64,000 nucleotides of DNA from B30-G6 sp963701385 (GTDB taxonomy: Bacteria; Desulfobacterota; Desulfobacteria; Desulfobacterales; B30-G6), in assembly GCA_963701385.1 (NCBI GenBank), contig CAVOZW010000018.1, positions 1 to 64,000 on the forward strand. The letters run 5' to 3'. Both the position numbers and the translations under genes were made by a program. The notes below the pieces were generated by a model. It had not been told where the DNA came from. It was given only the letters and a program-made list of their open reading frames with translations, and made no database searches. Shown here piece by piece: positions 60,664 to 64,000 of this stretch. The stretch's first letter is position 1. Each line of letters starts with the position of its first letter.

Positions 60664-61701
60664 CTAACGCCAGCGATAATAATGCAGGCGGCGGCGAATT
60701 TTCAGCTTCCGGAAAAGGTTGAGCGGCTTGGGCTTCAGTTTTCCCTGGTACCGATCGATAAACGCATCCGTGGCCGCCAAGACCCGTTCACTGGACCGCC
60801 CATCCACATAGGGGTGCATCCGGCCGATAAATTCTCTGGCTGCGGACATGACGGCCCGGGGATGTTCGAGGGCCTGCGTCAACCGGGATTCGAGCTGGTC
60901 CGCTTTTTTGAAATCGATGACATGCGGGGCCGGTGACCGGGTGTTATAGGTGACGACGGGTTTGTTCAGCAAAAGAAACTCCGAGACCACCGAAGACGTG
61001 TCCGTAAGCATCACGTCCGCCGCATGCAGGCTGGGAACGATGTCCGGGTCGTCGACGATGTCGACATTCCCGCCCGCCATTCCCCTGTATTTTCGAACGA
61101 CACTTTCTTCCATGAGGGGATGGAATTTTATCAGCCAATGGAAATCACCTTTCAGGGCAAGCCGTCGAATCGGCTCGAAAAGCGATGGTGCGGAGCACAG
61201 CGAGGTGCTGAAGGTGGGCGCATACAGTACCACCGGTTTGGGGGAAGGCTTCTTTTCCCGTGGTTCCTTTCCCGGCGCGAACCGGAACAGGTGATCCACT
61301 TTCGGCCAACCGGTTTCCGCAACATGAAAAAAGCCGTGTTTTTCAGCCAGCGCCTGAAAAGGCCGTGTTGTCAGGGGCCCGTGGGTACAGTAGAGATCGA
61401 ACAATCCCCTGATATCGAAATGCCCCTTCTTTTCGATCCCGAATCCGTGAAAGACCTGCACCTTCACCCCCGGAAAAAAATCGGGAACCCAGTTTCCCGG
61501 AACGAACACCGCCCTGGGGTTGAACGTTTTGACTTCGGCGACGGAATGTAATAAACGTTCGTCAGGCCGCAGGTGCGAGGGATCCAGGTCCTGGACAAAC
61601 CAGGCAACGTTTGCGCCCCGGCGTCGGATAGCCGACTGGAGCGGTCTCAAAATTGAAAACGAATAAGCCACATTGAGAAACAAAAGATAATTTTCGGGCA
61701 T
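60664..61701 (-). CDS. CDP-glycerol glycerophosphotransferase family, second copy
   Basis: The 345-aa protein on the minus strand has the TagF-like pattern: QVFHGFGIEKKGHFD, VLYAPTFSTSL, WLIKFHPLMEESV, DVMLTDTSSVVSEFLLLNKPVVTYN. It is distinct from the copy at 56796. Being convergent with the nucleotidyltransferase gene, it needs its own promoter. It probably transfers a second CDP-linked group to the same glycan. Confidence 0.85.
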   Translation of the reverse strand: MPENYLLFLNVAYSFSILRPLQSAIRRRGANVAWFVQDLDPSHLRPDERLLHSVAEVKTFNPRAVFVPGNWVPDFFPGVKVQVFHGFGIEKKGHFDIRGLFDLYCTHGPLTTRPFQALAEKHGFFHVAETGWPKVDHLFRFAPGKEPREKKPSPKPVVLYAPTFSTSLCSAPSLFEPIRRLALKGDFHWLIKFHPLMEESVVRKYRGMAGGNVDIVDDPDIVPSLHAADVMLTDTSSVVSEFLLLNKPVVTYNTRSPAPHVIDFKKADQLESRLTQALEHPRAVMSAAREFIGRMHPYVDGRSSERVLAATDAFIDRYQGKLKPKPLNLFRKLKIRRRLHYYRWR

Positions 61702-61809
61702 GGATTCTACCTAGAGCAGCGGTTGACACCAGCAGTTTTTTTCATGCGGTCGAATATGTCAGAGTATGCAAAATGTGTCAAGATTCAGTCAATTGGAATC
61801 TAAATCGTC

Positions 61810-63531
61810 ATGATTGAAACAACCTACAGAGGGTGGCGTATCCTGTTTTTCGGTGAGCAATTACCCCATGCACTCGTGGACAGCATCATCGATAAAAAGA
61901 TACAGGGCTACGTGATAAAAGAGTTGAAGAACAACTCCCGCAGCCACGTCTTTCTGATTGATTTTGAAGGGGAAAAAGCGATCCTGAAATCGCCGCGTGA
62001 GAAGAATACCAGAAAGTGGATCCGGTTTACGACCCTCTATCGTCGGGGCGAAGCCTTCAGAACCATCCAGAACCTGGAAAAGTTGACGGCGCTGGGCTTG
62101 GAGACCAACACCCCCTTGATGGCCATGGAAAAACGATGCCTGGGCATGGTGGTGGATTCCTGGTTGTTATACAAATTCACAACTGGAAAAACGTGTGATG
62201 AATCCCACTACCAGTCTATTGTAAAAACCTTGAAAGCGTTCCATGACAAAAACCTGCTGCACGGTGATGCGCATGTGAACAATTTTTTGACAACCGATCA
62301 TGGCATCATTACCCTCGATGCAAATCCAATAAAACCTCTTTTTGGAAACATATCTAAATATTACGAATATTTATATTTAAAGAAAAGCGCTCCGGGCATT
62401 GAAAAGCACTTCAATCTTCCGCTAAACACCCTCGCGTATCGAATCGCCGACGCCTACAGCAGTATCTACTGGTCATGGCGAAAATCGAAAAAGACCCGGC
62501 TTCAAAAACAAAGAAAAAATCTGCATATCCTGGTTGTCCGCTTCAGTTCCATCGGTGATATCATCCTGACCACGCCGGTTCTCAGGGGCCTGAGGGAAAA
62601 ATACCCGGATGCGGTCATTCATTTTTTAACCATGGACCGGTTTAAAGAAGCCATCAGCGGCAACCCTGACATGAACAAGCTCATCCTGTTTGACAAAAAA
62701 AAATACCGGGGAATTTTTGGCATAAGCCAATTTTCCCAGACCCTGAAGGGCACACGTTATGACCTGATTATCGATCTTCACGCCAAAATTCGCTCCAGAC
62801 TGATCTCACTTTTTATCGGCGGCCGGGTGTTGCGATACAAAAAGCGCTCTCTGTGGAAGTCGATACTGGTGCCACTTCGCATGGTGCGCTATCATGTGGA
62901 CGACACGATTGTTCGTAACTATTTTAAACCCTTAAATAAAATTTTTGTGTATTATTCCGGGGAAAACCTGACCTTTCATTTCGGCCCGCAGGATCTGGAA
63001 AACATCCGACCCCATCAGAATGCCGTGGTACTGGCGCCGGGAGCGGCTAACCCTACCAAGCAATGGCCTGCAGCCAGTTTTTCACGGCTCGGCAACATGT
63101 TGACCGAGCCCGTCATTCTCATCGGCGGGAATAACGATTATGAAACATGTGAAGAAATCCGCAAGGTCATTGGCAGCCGTTGCACAAATCTGGCCGGCAA
63201 ACTGAGCCTGAAAGAAAGCGGGGCCCTTATTTCCGTTTCAAAATACCTTGTTTCCAACGATTCTGGACCGTTCCACATGGCCAGAGCACTCTCCAAGAAA
63301 GCCTTTGTGATATTCGGCCCCACCGACCCCAATATGTTCACCTATGATGAAAATGCGGTCCTTATCCATGCCGGAGCACCCTGTTCCCCGTGTTCCCTTC
63401 ACGGAGACAAGGTTTGTCCCAAAGGTCATTTTGACTGTATGAAGGTGTTGACACCGGAAGTCGTTTACCAGAAGATCCAGAAAAATTTAAACGAGCCTAA
63501 TAGCACTGATTGTTCCATATATATACTTTAA
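61810..63531 (+). CDS. Fusion of LPS core heptose kinase-like and heptosyltransferase domains
   Basis: The 573-aa protein has an N-terminal WaaY/Kdo-kinase-like lipopolysaccharide kinase domain (about 1-210; HVFLIDFEGEKAILK, HDKNLLHGDAHVNNFL, ITLDANPIKP) and, from about 238, a complete GT9 heptosyltransferase (HILVVRFSSIGDIILTTPVLRG, DLIIDLHAKIRSR, VVLAPGAANPTKQWP, SNDSGPFHMARAL, CSPCSLHGDKVCPKGH). One polypeptide could both add heptose and phosphorylate the core. A basic linker (WSWRKSKKTRLQKQRK) joins them. The ATG is clear, its ribosome site weak. Confidence 0.85.
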   Translation: MIETTYRGWRILFFGEQLPHALVDSIIDKKIQGYVIKELKNNSRSHVFLIDFEGEKAILKSPREKNTRKWIRFTTLYRRGEAFRTIQNLEKLTALGLETNTPLMAMEKRCLGMVVDSWLLYKFTTGKTCDESHYQSIVKTLKAFHDKNLLHGDAHVNNFLTTDHGIITLDANPIKPLFGNISKYYEYLYLKKSAPGIEKHFNLPLNTLAYRIADAYSSIYWSWRKSKKTRLQKQRKNLHILVVRFSSIGDIILTTPVLRGLREKYPDAVIHFLTMDRFKEAISGNPDMNKLILFDKKKYRGIFGISQFSQTLKGTRYDLIIDLHAKIRSRLISLFIGGRVLRYKKRSLWKSILVPLRMVRYHVDDTIVRNYFKPLNKIFVYYSGENLTFHFGPQDLENIRPHQNAVVLAPGAANPTKQWPAASFSRLGNMLTEPVILIGGNNDYETCEEIRKVIGSRCTNLAGKLSLKESGALISVSKYLVSNDSGPFHMARALSKKAFVIFGPTDPNMFTYDENAVLIHAGAPCSPCSLHGDKVCPKGHFDCMKVLTPEVVYQKIQKNLNEPNSTDCSIYIL

Positions 63532-63553
63532 TGCGTAAGATGGGTTTTTATCT

Positions 63554-64000
63554 ATGTTTATAAAATACCGAAAATTAGACTGTAATCAACTAAATAAAAT
63601 CAGAAAAATACTTATTATCCAGCAAAAACCGTTTGGGGACATTTTGTTAAACACGGGATATCTTCCAGATCTTCGAAATCAATTTCCAAATGCAGAAATT
63701 GATTATTTAATTCAACGGCCCTACATCACGGTCTTGGAAGACAATCCCAACCTAGATAATTTAATTATAATGGAAAAGCCTAAAGGTTGGGGAATTGGTT
63801 ATATTTGTCCTCAACTTAAAGCCGCAGCAAGTGTGAGGAAAAGGAAATATGATTTGATTATTGATCAAATCAGAGGGACTAGCTCTGCCCGAATTATCAT
63901 GTTTAGTGGTGCAAAATACAGATTGGGGTGGATAAAAAAGCGATGGAATTTTTTATACAATGTTCAAATACCTCCCACAGAAAAACAATATAAATCAATA
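63554..64000 (+). CDS. Heptosyltransferase (GT9), partial, cut by window end
   Basis: An open frame of 149 codons from ATG 63554 to the window edge reads MFIKYRKLDCNQLNKIRKI, then LIIQQKPFGDILLNTGYL, which matches the GT9 start, and YDLIIDQIRGTSSARIIM. The gene is much more AT-rich than the genes before it, suggesting separate acquisition. It presumably extends the LPS core started by the fusion protein 22 bases upstream. Confidence 0.85.
   Translation, partial: MFIKYRKLDCNQLNKIRKILIIQQKPFGDILLNTGYLPDLRNQFPNAEIDYLIQRPYITVLEDNPNLDNLIIMEKPKGWGIGYICPQLKAAASVRKRKYDLIIDQIRGTSSARIIMFSGAKYRLGWIKKRWNFLYNVQIPPTEKQYKSI

Noticed and set aside
1..64000. CRISPR array
   Set aside because: No regularly spaced identical repeats were seen; the repeats present are dispersed or diverged.

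Overview
The window looks like a chromosomal segment of a Gram-negative, sulfate-reducer-type Desulfobacterota (Desulfobacteraceae/Desulfosarcina-like). This is inferred from gene content and order: rpsF-rpsR-DUF2232-rplI-dnaB-hflX, an F1-less Fo cluster (atpZ-atpI-atpB-atpE), DUF4416 with Trm112, a PEP-CTERM-like protein, and a complete ADP-heptose set for LPS core. No 16S gene is present, so the placement rests on family knowledge only.

Region 1 (1-8.4 kb) is accessory DNA. A frameshifted tyrosine recombinase sits on the minus strand. It is followed on the plus strand by gene blocks (an O-methyltransferase; a ferredoxin-like protein plus a small membrane protein; a 128-aa unknown). The blocks are separated by diverged copies of one repeat that contains an imperfect palindrome of recombinase-site type. 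After them come an IHF-like protein with a zinc-ribbon partner, a tiny PEP-CTERM-like protein, a transposase remnant and a frameshifted YpfJ-type protease.

Region 2 (8.5-17.5 kb) is a polyphosphate island: CYTH phosphohydrolase, calcineurin-type phosphoesterase, PPK2 with a lysine-rich tail, a lysine-rich protein with broken frame, SixA-like phosphatase, a 54-aa zinc ribbon, an orphan ParA ATPase (frameshifted), a CHAD protein and PPK1. Region 3 (17.6-28.3 kb) has a CDF cation exporter, a tightly coupled operon of an isoprenoid-synthase-like protein with a LolCDE/MacB-type ABC transporter, an outer-membrane-like protein, mpl, a DUF4388/DUF1566 pair and hemL.

Region 4 (28.5-42 kb) is informational: a KptA/Tpt1 homologue with an altered active site, tRNA-Lys(CTT), the rpsF to hflX run, suhB, a divergent dnaA with an AT-rich upstream gap, and uvrA. 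Region 5 (42-52.7 kb) carries the Fo genes, pyrK, a glycosyltransferase, pgeF, comF-rlmB, gmk, remA, yicC, Trm112-DUF4416 and a decayed histidine kinase.

Region 6 (52.8-64 kb) is an LPS/surface glycan locus: PAP2 phosphatase, hldD-gmhA-hldE for ADP-heptose, two CDP-glycerol-type glycerophosphotransferases, a tandem LicD protein, two sugar/choline-type nucleotidyltransferases, a kinase-heptosyltransferase fusion and a second, AT-rich heptosyltransferase cut by the window end.

Two themes cross the window. One is a family of two-hairpin intergenic elements (A/T-rich stem then G/C-rich stem), mostly just after gene ends. The other is frame disruption confined to accessory genes (integrase, YpfJ, lysine-rich protein, ParA, histidine kinase), while long core genes are intact.
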